Below are positions 30,467 to 38,564 of a stretch of DNA of 64,000 bases, piece by piece. Position 1 is the first letter of the stretch. Every line of letters starts with the position of its first letter. The notes beneath the pieces were generated by a model. It was not told the DNA's origin. It was given only the letters and a program-made list of their open reading frames with translations, and made no database searches. The DNA lies in assembly GCF_030994125.1 (NCBI RefSeq), contig NZ_CP099917.1:3270001-3334000 (forward strand), written 5' to 3'. Position numbers and translations under genes: made by a program. The DNA comes from Pseudoalteromonas xiamenensis. GTDB lineage: Bacteria; Pseudomonadota; Gammaproteobacteria; Enterobacterales; Alteromonadaceae.

Positions 30467-31813
30467 ATGACACTATTCATTTCTTCACATCCTTTGTATA
30501 AAAGCGTGGAGTCGAAACTAGCGTGTTTTTTGTCTCAACATCCCTCCAGAACGACACTGCTGGTTGCGCTGTCGGGCGGCGCGGATTCAATGGTACTGTT
30601 GCATCTTTGCCAAACGTTTTGTCAATCGCATTCGTTAGAGATGAAAGCCCTGTACGTACATCATGGTCTATCGATAAATGCCGATGCTTGGCAAGCACAT
30701 GCGCAGCGTAGTTGTCGCTCGCTGAACATACCTTTTTATGCAGAAGCCGTACACGTTGTTGAAAGAGCTCGATATAGCATTGAAGAACAGGCTCGAATCG
30801 CGCGATATGCCGCGTTTGAAAAGCACTCAGATGAAACAACGATTGTTTTGCTTGGACATCATGCAAACGATCAACTTGAAACCGTGCTTCTTCGATTGCA
30901 ACGTGGTGCTGGAAGCCTTGGGCTTGCCGGTATGGCAGAATCTCGTTTGTTAGATAATGGGGCGCTGTGTTTCCGACCGTTGTTGGAGTCTACCCGAAAA
31001 GAGATTGATGCGTTTGTTGAAACCTTTCAAATTCAACATATTGAAGATGAATCCAATTCTGACGATAGATTCGCACGCAACTTTTTACGCAATAACGTTA
31101 TCCCTTTATGGGAGCGTTTGCAGCCAGGGTTGCTGCGAGCGATCACGCGAAGCGCCACACTTTTGCGAGAGCAGCAAAACTTGCTGGATGAATATACGGA
31201 TCTTGATTTGCAGGCTGCACTAGATAATGGCACGCTCTGTTTAAACACCGTGCGTGACATGAGTGTATCGCGGCAACGTAATGTCCTGCGTGCTTTTATT
31301 AGGCTTGGACAGTTACCAATGCCGTCTTTTGCCATCTTGGAACAAATCCGTATTCAAGCGGTGTCCTCGAAAGACGACGCACAAATCGATATTAAACTAA
31401 AAGGTCTGTCTGTAAAGCGCTACCGAGATAGGCTTTATTTAGTCAGACCCTGTAAGCAATACTCAAATCAAACAGTAGAGTTAGGTCTTCACATTGATTT
31501 TGGGGCGATGATTTTAGAGCAAGTTCATACAACCAAAGGGCTTCGATTACCGCGCAATGACGAAACCATCAGTGTTCGTTTCAATTGTCCATTGGTTCGC
31601 ATTCACTTGAGTCACAAACCGGGTTCAAATACCATCAAACACTGGTTGAAAGATGCGAAAATTCCGTCTTGGGAGCGCGGTAACATTCCGGTGATTTTTT
31701 ATAACGATACACCCGTGCAAATTATCGGGGTTGGTATCGCACACTCCCATTTAGTCGACAATGGGATCCGCTGGCAATTGAGTCCAAAATCCCACAAAGC
31801 GTTAGCGCAGTAG
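30467..31813 (+). CDS. tilS: tRNA(Ile)-lysidine synthase
   Basis: 448 residues from ATG 30467, chosen because AAAGGAAG lies just upstream; the frame opens earlier at 30422, within the post-accA spacer. The PP-loop ATP-binding motif LSGGADSMVLLHL is near residue 35, and HHANDQLETVLLRLQRGAG follows. C-terminal TilS domains are present to the end. It converts C34 of tRNA-Ile(CAU) to lysidine. It sits next to accA, as in E. coli. Confidence 0.93.
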   Translation: MTLFISSHPLYKSVESKLACFLSQHPSRTTLLVALSGGADSMVLLHLCQTFCQSHSLEMKALYVHHGLSINADAWQAHAQRSCRSLNIPFYAEAVHVVERARYSIEEQARIARYAAFEKHSDETTIVLLGHHANDQLETVLLRLQRGAGSLGLAGMAESRLLDNGALCFRPLLESTRKEIDAFVETFQIQHIEDESNSDDRFARNFLRNNVIPLWERLQPGLLRAITRSATLLREQQNLLDEYTDLDLQAALDNGTLCLNTVRDMSVSRQRNVLRAFIRLGQLPMPSFAILEQIRIQAVSSKDDAQIDIKLKGLSVKRYRDRLYLVRPCKQYSNQTVELGLHIDFGAMILEQVHTTKGLRLPRNDETISVRFNCPLVRIHLSHKPGSNTIKHWLKDAKIPSWERGNIPVIFYNDTPVQIIGVGIAHSHLVDNGIRWQLSPKSHKALAQ

Positions 31814-31823
31814 AGAGGCAAGG

Positions 31824-32195
31824 GTGGAACAAAAAATAGGTTCAGGCATTATCCGCAAATCACCAATGGGTTTGGTCATTTTAACGTTCATCGCAGCAGG
31901 GTTGTTTGCTTATTCAGCTGGACCTTGGCCGGTTGGTTTACAAGGCGTTGGGTTTGGTGGTTTGTCAGCCTTAATGTTACTTGGGTATTGGCATGGTAAG
32001 GGCGGTGTTTGGTTTATGTTGAGCCTACTAATGCCTTTGGTTCATATCGTGTTTGCACCGATCCCAAGCGTCATTGCACTTGGTTTTGCAGTTGTTGGTT
32101 TTTTCTTTGGTTTTGCATTATTGCTAGCAGGAACAGCCTTGCTGCAAAAAGTAAGAATTAAGCGGATAAAAAAATGGCTCAGCAAGGGGATCTGA
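31824..32195 (+). CDS. Small multi-pass membrane protein of unknown function
   Basis: 123 residues starting GTG ten bases after tilS, preceded by AGAGAGGCAAGG. At least three hydrophobic segments are visible (LVILTFIAAGLFAYSAGPWP, GFGGLSALMLLGYW, FAVVGFFFGFALLLAGTALL) with a basic C-terminal tail (KVRIKRIKKWLSK). No family is recognised. It is probably co-transcribed with tilS. Confidence 0.6.
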   Translation: MEQKIGSGIIRKSPMGLVILTFIAAGLFAYSAGPWPVGLQGVGFGGLSALMLLGYWHGKGGVWFMLSLLMPLVHIVFAPIPSVIALGFAVVGFFFGFALLLAGTALLQKVRIKRIKKWLSKGI

Positions 32196-32199
32196 GCCA
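32168..32199 (-). terminator. Rho-independent terminator of the diguanylate cyclase gene
   Basis: Read on the minus strand, TGGCTCAG and CTGAGCCA enclose a nine-base loop and are followed by a run of seven T. It overlaps the 3' end of the convergent membrane-protein gene. Confidence 0.75.
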
Positions 32200-32218
32200 C
32201 GGGAAACTCAAACGTGTT

Positions 32219-33115
32219 TTAGGCGCTTCGAGCGCAATTACGGCCAGCGTTTTTCGCTTGATAAAGGCCTTTGTCTGCGCGGGCAAACAGCTCGTCTTCT
32301 CCATCTTTGCTAAGCGCAAGTGTATAGCCGATACTGCTGGTTACGCCATAACGGTTCATTAGCGCTGATTTTGTCACTGTTTTCATAATGCGCTCAGCAA
32401 CAACTTTATTGGTCATGATAGCTGGGTCATCAATGAGAATGGCAAATTCATCTCCACCGAATCGAAACACGGAATCCGTCGCGCGGACACTGTTATCCAA
32501 AATCGTCGCAAATTCGACAAGTACTTCGTCTCCTGCCTTGTGTCCGTATACGTCGTTAACTTGCTTAAAATTGTCTAAATCCAACAGCATTAAACCGAAC
32601 GGACGATGTTGACGACGGGCTGTTTCAATTTTCTGTTTCAAAATTTCATTAAACTGACTGCGATTGTTAAGTCCTGTTAAAGAATCTTTTGTTGCAAGTT
32701 TTAGTACACGCGTGTACATCAACGCATTTCGAAGCGGATACAAAAGACATTGATGTAATTTACCTAATTTATCGGTAATGCTTTCAGACACTGGGTATTG
32801 GCTAAAATAAACCAGTTGACCTAAATGCTCACCGCTTAGATGCAATTCAAATGATGATGGGGTATTACTCAAATCAGCGTTTTTCATTGGAAACACGCCA
32901 AGTGAGCAGTGAAATTGCATTCCACTAAATTTAAAAACACGTGCAGCAAAGTCAGCATAGATTGTAACGAGCTCGGTTAAATCTAAAGATGTCTGTAATT
33001 TCTCAACGAGTTTTTGATACTCGTTTTGACTTGACTGCGATTGCAATGCGGAACCAAACGGCAAAAATTCGCCGCGTGTTGGCATGCGCTGTGACAGAAT
33101 ATGGACATTTTCCAT
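32219..33115 (-). CDS. Diguanylate cyclase (GGDEF domain)
   Basis: 298 residues. The N-terminal half (about 1-140) is GAF-like but not clearly classifiable. A full GGDEF domain begins at TKDSLTGLNNRSQF, with substrate motif LDLDNFKQVNDVYGHKAGDE and active site FGGDEF. An inhibitory I-site RATD lies five residues before GGDEF, so product inhibition by c-di-GMP is likely. No membrane segment is seen, so it is probably cytosolic. Its ligand is unknown. Confidence 0.88.
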   Translation of the reverse strand: MENVHILSQRMPTRGEFLPFGSALQSQSSQNEYQKLVEKLQTSLDLTELVTIYADFAARVFKFSGMQFHCSLGVFPMKNADLSNTPSSFELHLSGEHLGQLVYFSQYPVSESITDKLGKLHQCLLYPLRNALMYTRVLKLATKDSLTGLNNRSQFNEILKQKIETARRQHRPFGLMLLDLDNFKQVNDVYGHKAGDEVLVEFATILDNSVRATDSVFRFGGDEFAILIDDPAIMTNKVVAERIMKTVTKSALMNRYGVTSSIGYTLALSKDGEDELFARADKGLYQAKNAGRNCARSA

Positions 33116-33298
33116 CGTTAACCCCTTTAGTACAACTTTCGTATTGGATTAAGCGAATACTGTGCCAGTTTTTTAAACTGGATATAAAACAGCTGGTTGC
33201 TATATTTAATAAGAAATGATGCGGCAATGGGTCGGCAAAAGAGGGGTGATGGCGTGTAAACGACTGTCACGTAGCCAAGAGTTTGACGGAGACAGCGT

Positions 33299-35272
33299 TT
33301 GCAAAACATATTTGCGCAAATCTTTGCGTTAATCGCAGCTGCCGTAGTGCTTGTATGGGTATTTAAGCGCATCGGTTTACCCGCGATTTTAGCCTATCTG
33401 GCGACAGGACTATTAGCGGGAAGCCATGGTATTGGCTGGATGACCAATAGTGAGGAAATACACCTTATTGCCGAATTAGGGATCGTCTTTTTGCTGTTTA
33501 GTTTAGGCCTTGAGTTTTCGTTGCCGCGTTTAATGGCAATGCGTAATATTGTGTTCGGTCTTGGTACGTTACAAGTGCTAGTCACCACTGGTATTGGCAT
33601 GATGGTGTTGAAGCTCATTGGCTATAACACGCTCACGGCCTTTACGATTGCGGCATTAATGGCCCTTTCTTCAACGGCTGTGGTTGTTAAGGTATTAAAA
33701 GAAAGTGGCACTCTGAATATCCGTCGAGGCCAACTTGCTATCGGCGTATTGCTGTTCCAAGATATTGCCGTTGTGCCGTTATTGATTGCGTTACCGCTTC
33801 TTGCTAATTCGGGCGGCAAAGATGTGGCTGGAGCCATTTTATTTGCATTCGCGAAAGGCGCGTTTGTGTGTATCTTTCTTTTAGCTGTAGGTAAGTGGTT
33901 ACTACCAAAAGTATTCAATGAAGTAGCCTCTGCACGATCAGATGAACTGTTTGTACTGACGACCATACTCGTCGCACTTTGCGCTGGCATGATGACTTAC
34001 GCCTTTGGGTTATCTATGGCGCTCGGGGCCTTTTTAGCGGGTATGATGCTAGGTGAAAGCCACTATCGGCATCAACTTGAAGCCGAGATTAGACCATTTC
34101 GCGACATCTTGATGGGGCTGTTTTTTGTTACCGTAGGCATGGAGTTAAACCTAAATTACCTCGCAGACGTTTGGGGTTGGGTTGCCGTCTCATTGATAGG
34201 GTTACTCGTTTGTAAAGTGATTATATTGGCAGCCGCTGCTCAAACGATGGGAGAACGAAAGCGTGACTCCATTGCTGCAGGACTAATGCTATGGCAGATG
34301 GGGGAATTTGGCTTCGTGTTAGTAGCTTTGGCGAGCAAACATCATATGCTTGATGCAGGTACTGCATCATTTCTCATCGCTTTAGGCGTACTGTCGATGG
34401 CAGCTACACCATACATCATTGATAAGCTGGATTTCATTCTTGATAAGCTCAATGTCTCTGGCGGCCATGATGAAGGCGAGCAACCTCAAAATAATGACTT
34501 AAATTCACTGTCGAACCATGTTGTTATTGTTGGATTTGGTCGTGTTGGGCAAACTATTGCGCGCTTTTTAAAACCAGAGGCGATCCCCTATGTCGCAGTC
34601 GATTTTAACCCTACCTTAGTTCAAGAGGCAAAAGCAGCGGGAGAAGCGGTCTATTTCGGTCATGCGGGTCAAAAAGCAATTCTAAAGTCAGCTGGAATTG
34701 AGAAAGCTCGGCTCGTTATCATCTCTTTCGTGGAATATGAAAAGAGTCTAGAGATTATTGATACCATCAAACGCGTGGCACCTGAAGTAAATATTCTTGT
34801 GCGGACCCGTGATGACACTCATGTAGAGCAATTGAAATTAGTGGGCGTAACAGAAGTTGTGCCGGAAGAGTTGGAAGCCAGTTTGATGCTTGTTTCTCAC
34901 GTGTTGTTTATGTCTGGCGTACCGATGAAACGTATCCTTAGACGTGTAAGCAAGGAGCGTCAAAATCGCTACGCGTTTTTGCATGGGTTCTTTGCAGGAG
35001 ATACGGAAGATTTGCGAATGGAACAGCAAGACCGACTTGAATTTTTGCACGCCATTGCTCTTCCCGAGAATGCGTTTGCCGTAAATAAAACCATAAAAGA
35101 ACTTGGACTGTTGCAGCGCAAAGTCGAGATCAGTGCGTTAAGGCGAAATGGCGCTGAGATTTCCATGCCGGATGAAGAAACACAAATTCGTGCGCACGAT
35201 GTGGTTCTTTTAAAAGGAAAGCCAAGACGGGTTGAACGCGCTGAGCAGTTTTTGCTCGATGGTTTGCCATAA
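33299..35272 (+). CDS. Kef-type monovalent cation:proton antiporter (CPA2, RCK-N domain)
   Basis: 657 residues starting TTG. About 12 membrane helices form the Na+/H+ exchanger domain (residues 1-380). A cytosolic RCK-N/TrkA-N domain follows with the Rossmann motif VVIVGFGRVGQTIARFL, then a TrkA-C-like tail. These proteins export K+ or Na+ in exchange for protons. The architecture matches KefB/KefC/YbaL; the exact type cannot be told from sequence alone. It is divergent from the diguanylate cyclase. Confidence 0.85.
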   Translation: MQNIFAQIFALIAAAVVLVWVFKRIGLPAILAYLATGLLAGSHGIGWMTNSEEIHLIAELGIVFLLFSLGLEFSLPRLMAMRNIVFGLGTLQVLVTTGIGMMVLKLIGYNTLTAFTIAALMALSSTAVVVKVLKESGTLNIRRGQLAIGVLLFQDIAVVPLLIALPLLANSGGKDVAGAILFAFAKGAFVCIFLLAVGKWLLPKVFNEVASARSDELFVLTTILVALCAGMMTYAFGLSMALGAFLAGMMLGESHYRHQLEAEIRPFRDILMGLFFVTVGMELNLNYLADVWGWVAVSLIGLLVCKVIILAAAAQTMGERKRDSIAAGLMLWQMGEFGFVLVALASKHHMLDAGTASFLIALGVLSMAATPYIIDKLDFILDKLNVSGGHDEGEQPQNNDLNSLSNHVVIVGFGRVGQTIARFLKPEAIPYVAVDFNPTLVQEAKAAGEAVYFGHAGQKAILKSAGIEKARLVIISFVEYEKSLEIIDTIKRVAPEVNILVRTRDDTHVEQLKLVGVTEVVPEELEASLMLVSHVLFMSGVPMKRILRRVSKERQNRYAFLHGFFAGDTEDLRMEQQDRLEFLHAIALPENAFAVNKTIKELGLLQRKVEISALRRNGAEISMPDEETQIRAHDVVLLKGKPRRVERAEQFLLDGLP

Positions 35273-35363
35273 CGTCATCTTAGCAATTCAGATCTACCTC
35301 ATGACATGGGACCAACCACGATTTGTTGGCATATAAAAAATTTTTAAGGTAAAGACTTGGTGA

Positions 35364-36518
35364 TTAATTTAATTCAAGGAATGCCCTAATTTCAGGTAGT
35401 TTACGTAGTCCATCTTGATAACCAATTTCGATCAAGCGCTGCGTAAACGCTTTTTCGAACATTAGATAGCTTGGCAAGCTGGAATCGGTTGTTTTCTTCA
35501 CACCGATTAACCGAAGCATAGAGCGAATTGCCAAGGGCATGTCATCGTAGAGCTCTTGTGCAATTTGGTTAAAGTTTTCGGAGGGGTTAACCAGTAACGT
35601 ATCGATACGCTTTAATTCGGTTTTGCTGTCTTCTTCACAAACTGAATCGACGGTGCGATTGATGCGCGATAACCGCTCTAAGTCGGATTGGAGCGTGTCA
35701 CTAAAAATACTATCGAGTAAATGACCCGCAACCGCTGACATTCCTGGAAAATGAGGCTCATAACCAACCGGGGTATCTGGCTTTGGTTGGTCGACACCGA
35801 TGATGAAAATTTTGTCCGCACCTAAATGAATCGGTGGGCTTAATGGCGAGAGCTGGTGGATTGAACCATCGCCGTAATAATGGTGTTTCACTCTCACACT
35901 CGGAAAAACCAGCGGAATAGCACTCGACGCCATCAAGTGGTCAATAGTCAGTTGCATATGTTGGCCACGGCGACGTGCACGTTTCCACGGTTCTGCATCT
36001 CGGGCTTGGTAGAAGGCAACCGATTCGCCCGTGGAATAACAAGACGCAGTGACTGAAACCGCGTCTAAAAAATTGCGATGGATATTTCGGTCAATACGCG
36101 CCAAATCCAACACTTCACTCAGCAAGCGACGCAGAGGCGCATTATCTAAAAGACTTGCTGGGGGATGATTTAAATGTTCGGACTGGAAACTACGCAGCAT
36201 GTTACCAAAGATATTACTGTATACACCTACAAAATCACTGCGATACACCATTGAAGTATGAAAGTTCTTCCACACCCATTCGATTTTTCGAACGGCCAAA
36301 TGCATACAGGATGCATAGCATGCCAGTGCGCAGGAGTTTATCGCGCCCGCAGAGGTGCCATTAATGATTTGAAAGGGAAGGGGCGCTGTTCTGGCCATAC
36401 TATGAGCCAGCGCCTTTAACACGCCAACTTGATAGGCTGCACGCGCACCACCACCCGTTAATAGCAGTGCAACGTTTGGTTTGTCTTGGTTTTGTTGCTT
36501 TCTACCCATAATTACCAT
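35364..36518 (-). CDS. Patatin-like phospholipase family protein
   Basis: 384 residues. The oxyanion motif LLLTGGGARAAYQVGVLKAL is near residue 17, the nucleophile elbow GTSAG follows, and the catalytic aspartate is in YGDGSIHQLSP. The DUF3336-less, RssA-like layout and absence of a signal peptide suggest a cytosolic or membrane-associated lipid hydrolase. The substrate is unknown. Confidence 0.85.
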   Translation of the reverse strand: MVIMGRKQQNQDKPNVALLLTGGGARAAYQVGVLKALAHSMARTAPLPFQIINGTSAGAINSCALACYASCMHLAVRKIEWVWKNFHTSMVYRSDFVGVYSNIFGNMLRSFQSEHLNHPPASLLDNAPLRRLLSEVLDLARIDRNIHRNFLDAVSVTASCYSTGESVAFYQARDAEPWKRARRRGQHMQLTIDHLMASSAIPLVFPSVRVKHHYYGDGSIHQLSPLSPPIHLGADKIFIIGVDQPKPDTPVGYEPHFPGMSAVAGHLLDSIFSDTLQSDLERLSRINRTVDSVCEEDSKTELKRIDTLLVNPSENFNQIAQELYDDMPLAIRSMLRLIGVKKTTDSSLPSYLMFEKAFTQRLIEIGYQDGLRKLPEIRAFLELN

Positions 36519-36696
36519 TAAATGTGAGTGAACTAATTGGTTTTGTCGCGCTCATACCTATAATAAGTATGTGTGCTGTGAGAGTAAGGTTGCATTCAGA
36601 AAACGCACGTTACTTTCTGATTTAATTTTAGTTTATGCCAATACTGGAGGAAGCTCCAGCATCGAAAGTGAAGAAGTTTATATAAAGGGAGACTTC

Positions 36697-37587
36697 ATGT
36701 CAGAACAACAATCCGACCATCAAGCTGCAAACAATAACAAAAAGGCGAGTTTATTGTTTGCGTCAGCCATCCTTGTGATTTTAGCGGTGGTTGTCGCGTA
36801 TGTAATGACAAAGCAAGGGGAATCAATCGCATCGTCTGAACCAATGCCTGTGCCAGATGTGATCCCAACAAAACCACTTGAGCCTCAAGTCGCATTGGTT
36901 GAACCTACAACAATGATGCCTGAGGACTCGGCATCGGTTGAACTGCCAAAACCTGAACAATCCGAATCAACGCCACGTTTAGAGCCGGAACAACCTACTA
37001 AGCCAGCGCTTCCAAGTCTTGATAATAGTGATGCGACGGTCATTCAAGCGATAGAAAATAAGGTAACGAACTCAGCCGTTAAGTTACTTGCAAACGACGA
37101 CTTAATCCGTCGTACGGTGGTTTTTATTGATAACCTAGCAAAGGGCGACATCGCTAAAAAACACAGCCCTGTACAGCAACCAAAAGAGAAGTTTACAGCA
37201 ATAGAAGGGGACATCGTCACGATTGACCCAAATAGTTTTGAGCGCTATACACCGTATGTTGAGCTCGTTACTCGTTTTAGCGGTGCACAACTGGTGCGCA
37301 TGTATAACGAGTTCCAACCATTATTTGTTGAAGCCTATCAAGAGATTGGTTACGAGGGTGACCAGTTTGAAGGTACGCTGGAAAGTGCGATTCAAGAGCT
37401 GATAGATACACCCATTCCAAAAGCACCGCTGCCACTGATCAAAGAATCAGTCACGTACAAATACGTTAGCACCGAGTGGGAGCAACTTTCTGATGCACAA
37501 AAACTCTTTTTGCGTATGGGACCTGAAAATATGGAAAAATTGAAAGTGACACTGCGTGCTGTACAAAAAGAATTAAAACATCAATAA
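36697..37587 (+). CDS. DUF3014-family membrane-anchored protein
   Basis: 296 residues from ATG 36697, with AAGGGAG upstream; the open frame runs back to 36571 but the extra residues are atypical. A single membrane helix (LLFASAILVILAVVVAYVMT) is followed by a proline- and glutamate-rich linker and a C-terminal domain with NDDLIRRTVVFIDNLAKGDI and RFSGAQLVRMYNEFQPLF, resembling DUF3014. The function is unknown. It is the last chromosomal protein gene before ffs. Confidence 0.75.
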   Translation: MSEQQSDHQAANNNKKASLLFASAILVILAVVVAYVMTKQGESIASSEPMPVPDVIPTKPLEPQVALVEPTTMMPEDSASVELPKPEQSESTPRLEPEQPTKPALPSLDNSDATVIQAIENKVTNSAVKLLANDDLIRRTVVFIDNLAKGDIAKKHSPVQQPKEKFTAIEGDIVTIDPNSFERYTPYVELVTRFSGAQLVRMYNEFQPLFVEAYQEIGYEGDQFEGTLESAIQELIDTPIPKAPLPLIKESVTYKYVSTEWEQLSDAQKLFLRMGPENMEKLKVTLRAVQKELKHQ

Positions 37588-37640
37588 AAAGACAATTTGT
37601 CCGATATTTGGTCAGTTGACGTTTTTCTTGCGGTTTTCCC

Positions 37641-37669
37641 TTGAAACTCGAGGGGAAACCCGAGATAAT
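37641..37669 (+). promoter_or_regulatory. Sigma-70 promoter of ffs
   Basis: TTGAAA (37641-37646) and GATAAT (37664-37669) are separated by 17 bases, followed by the GC-rich discriminator CCATCCCGCGCC. That is typical of growth-rate-controlled stable RNA promoters. Confidence 0.65.
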
Positions 37670-37689
37670 CCATCCCGCGCCTAAGACGG

Positions 37690-37812
37690 CTCTCTGTGGT
37701 AGTCTTATTGGTCCTCTCGCAACAATAGTACGTGAACCTGGTCAGGTCGGGAACGAAGCAGCCACAGCGTATGACTTGTGTGCCGGGATGTGGCTGGTAA
37801 GACTGCCACCCA
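37690..37812 (+). ncRNA. ffs: 4.5S RNA, signal recognition particle RNA
   Basis: The 5' arm GTGGTAGTCTT pairs with the 3' arm AAGACTGCCAC. The conserved SRP core GGTCAGGTCGGGAACGAAGC and TGTGCCGGGATGTGGCTGG match bacterial 4.5S RNA (one protein-binding domain, about 115 nt). The boundaries are approximate. Ffh binds this RNA for co-translational membrane targeting. The transposon end lies about 15 bases after its 3' end, so the RNA is intact. Confidence 0.93.
37744..37775 (+). other. Protospacer in ffs matched by the last CRISPR spacer
   Basis: Identical to spacer 56157-56188 at 24 of 32 positions on the same strand. Mismatches are at positions 4, 6, 12, 14, 15, 18, 24 and 26, so 6, 12, 18 and 24 (bases flipped out in Cascade R-loops) are all unmatched. 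The adjacent 5' dinucleotide is TC. The PAM-distal end lies 50 bp from the transposon end at 37826, the spacing known for I-F3 transposition. Confidence 0.85.
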
Positions 37813-37825
37813 AATCTGCAAAATG

Positions 37826-37895
37826 TGTTGTTTGAAGTGTAAGTCTGCAAATTTGTAGTAAAACCCCGCATAAAAATTGAAATATAACCCTGCAT
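37826..37895 (+). repeat. ffs-proximal transposon end with three TnsB-type sites
   Basis: Three direct repeats of about 20 bp are seen: TTTGAAGTGTAAGTCTGCAA (37831), TTTGTAGTAAAACCCCGCAT (37852) and ATTGAAATATAACCCTGCAT (37876), spaced 21 and 24 bp. Closely packed sites are characteristic of the Tn7 right end, where TnsB binds and can repress tnsABC, which begins at 37926. Confidence 0.75.
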
Positions 37896-37925
37896 AGCCT
37901 ACTTTTAAATCGTCTCACATATTCG

Positions 37926-38564
37926 GTGATGGTTATGATCAGGCATAAAATAAGTCGCTCCAGAGTCAAAAACCTTTACAAGTTCGCAAGTCAAAAGAAC
38001 AAAACTACTTGCTTAGTTGAATCATCCTTAGAGTTCGATGCGTGCTTTCACTTTGAATACTCTCGTGAAATAAAAGCCTTTGAGGCTCAACCGTTAGTAT
38101 TTGGATATGAATTCAATGGCAAGGTTTGCGGGTACACTCCTGATTTTTTGATAACGCACCATAAAAAGCCGCAAAAACTTATTGAAGTTAAACCCTTTAG
38201 TAAAATATCAAACCCTGAATTTAGAGCACGCTTTGCGCAAAAACAGTTAGTTGCCAAAGAACAAATGGGCATTGAGCTGATATTAGTCACTGACAAACAA
38301 ATTCGTGTTTATCCAACTTTAGACAACTTAAAGTTGCTTCATCGTTACTCTGGTCTTCAGTCTTTAACAGACCTTCAGCTTTCCATCATTCAGCTACTTA
38401 ACCAATGGCGAAAACTCACTATTCAAGATTTGGTAGTGACCCTAAAAGCCTCCATCGGTGAGGTGTTTGCCTCGGTATATCGTTTATTGTCTTTAGGCAA
38501 TGTTAATTCAGACTTAAACACAGAACTTACCTTAGAATCGGTGATTTGGACTGATGGAGTTTGA
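37926..38564 (+). CDS. tnsA: Transposition endonuclease TnsA
   Basis: 212 residues. The restriction-nuclease-like catalytic set is visible: Glu36 in ESSLEFD, Asp73 in YTPDFLI and ExK (Glu87, Lys89) in LIEVKP. A C-terminal winged-helix region should contact TnsC. TnsA cuts the non-transferred strand, giving cut-and-paste rather than replicative movement. It starts GTG 37926; ATGs at 37929 and 37935 are alternatives. It overlaps tnsB by 11 bases. The close homologue fused to TnsB in some elements is separate here. Confidence 0.9.
   Translation: MMVMIRHKISRSRVKNLYKFASQKNKTTCLVESSLEFDACFHFEYSREIKAFEAQPLVFGYEFNGKVCGYTPDFLITHHKKPQKLIEVKPFSKISNPEFRARFAQKQLVAKEQMGIELILVTDKQIRVYPTLDNLKLLHRYSGLQSLTDLQLSIIQLLNQWRKLTIQDLVVTLKASIGEVFASVYRLLSLGNVNSDLNTELTLESVIWTDGV

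Noticed and set aside
37581..37895. Open frames on both strands over ffs
   Set aside because: They overlap a recognisable 4.5S RNA with its own promoter and have no protein-family resemblance.
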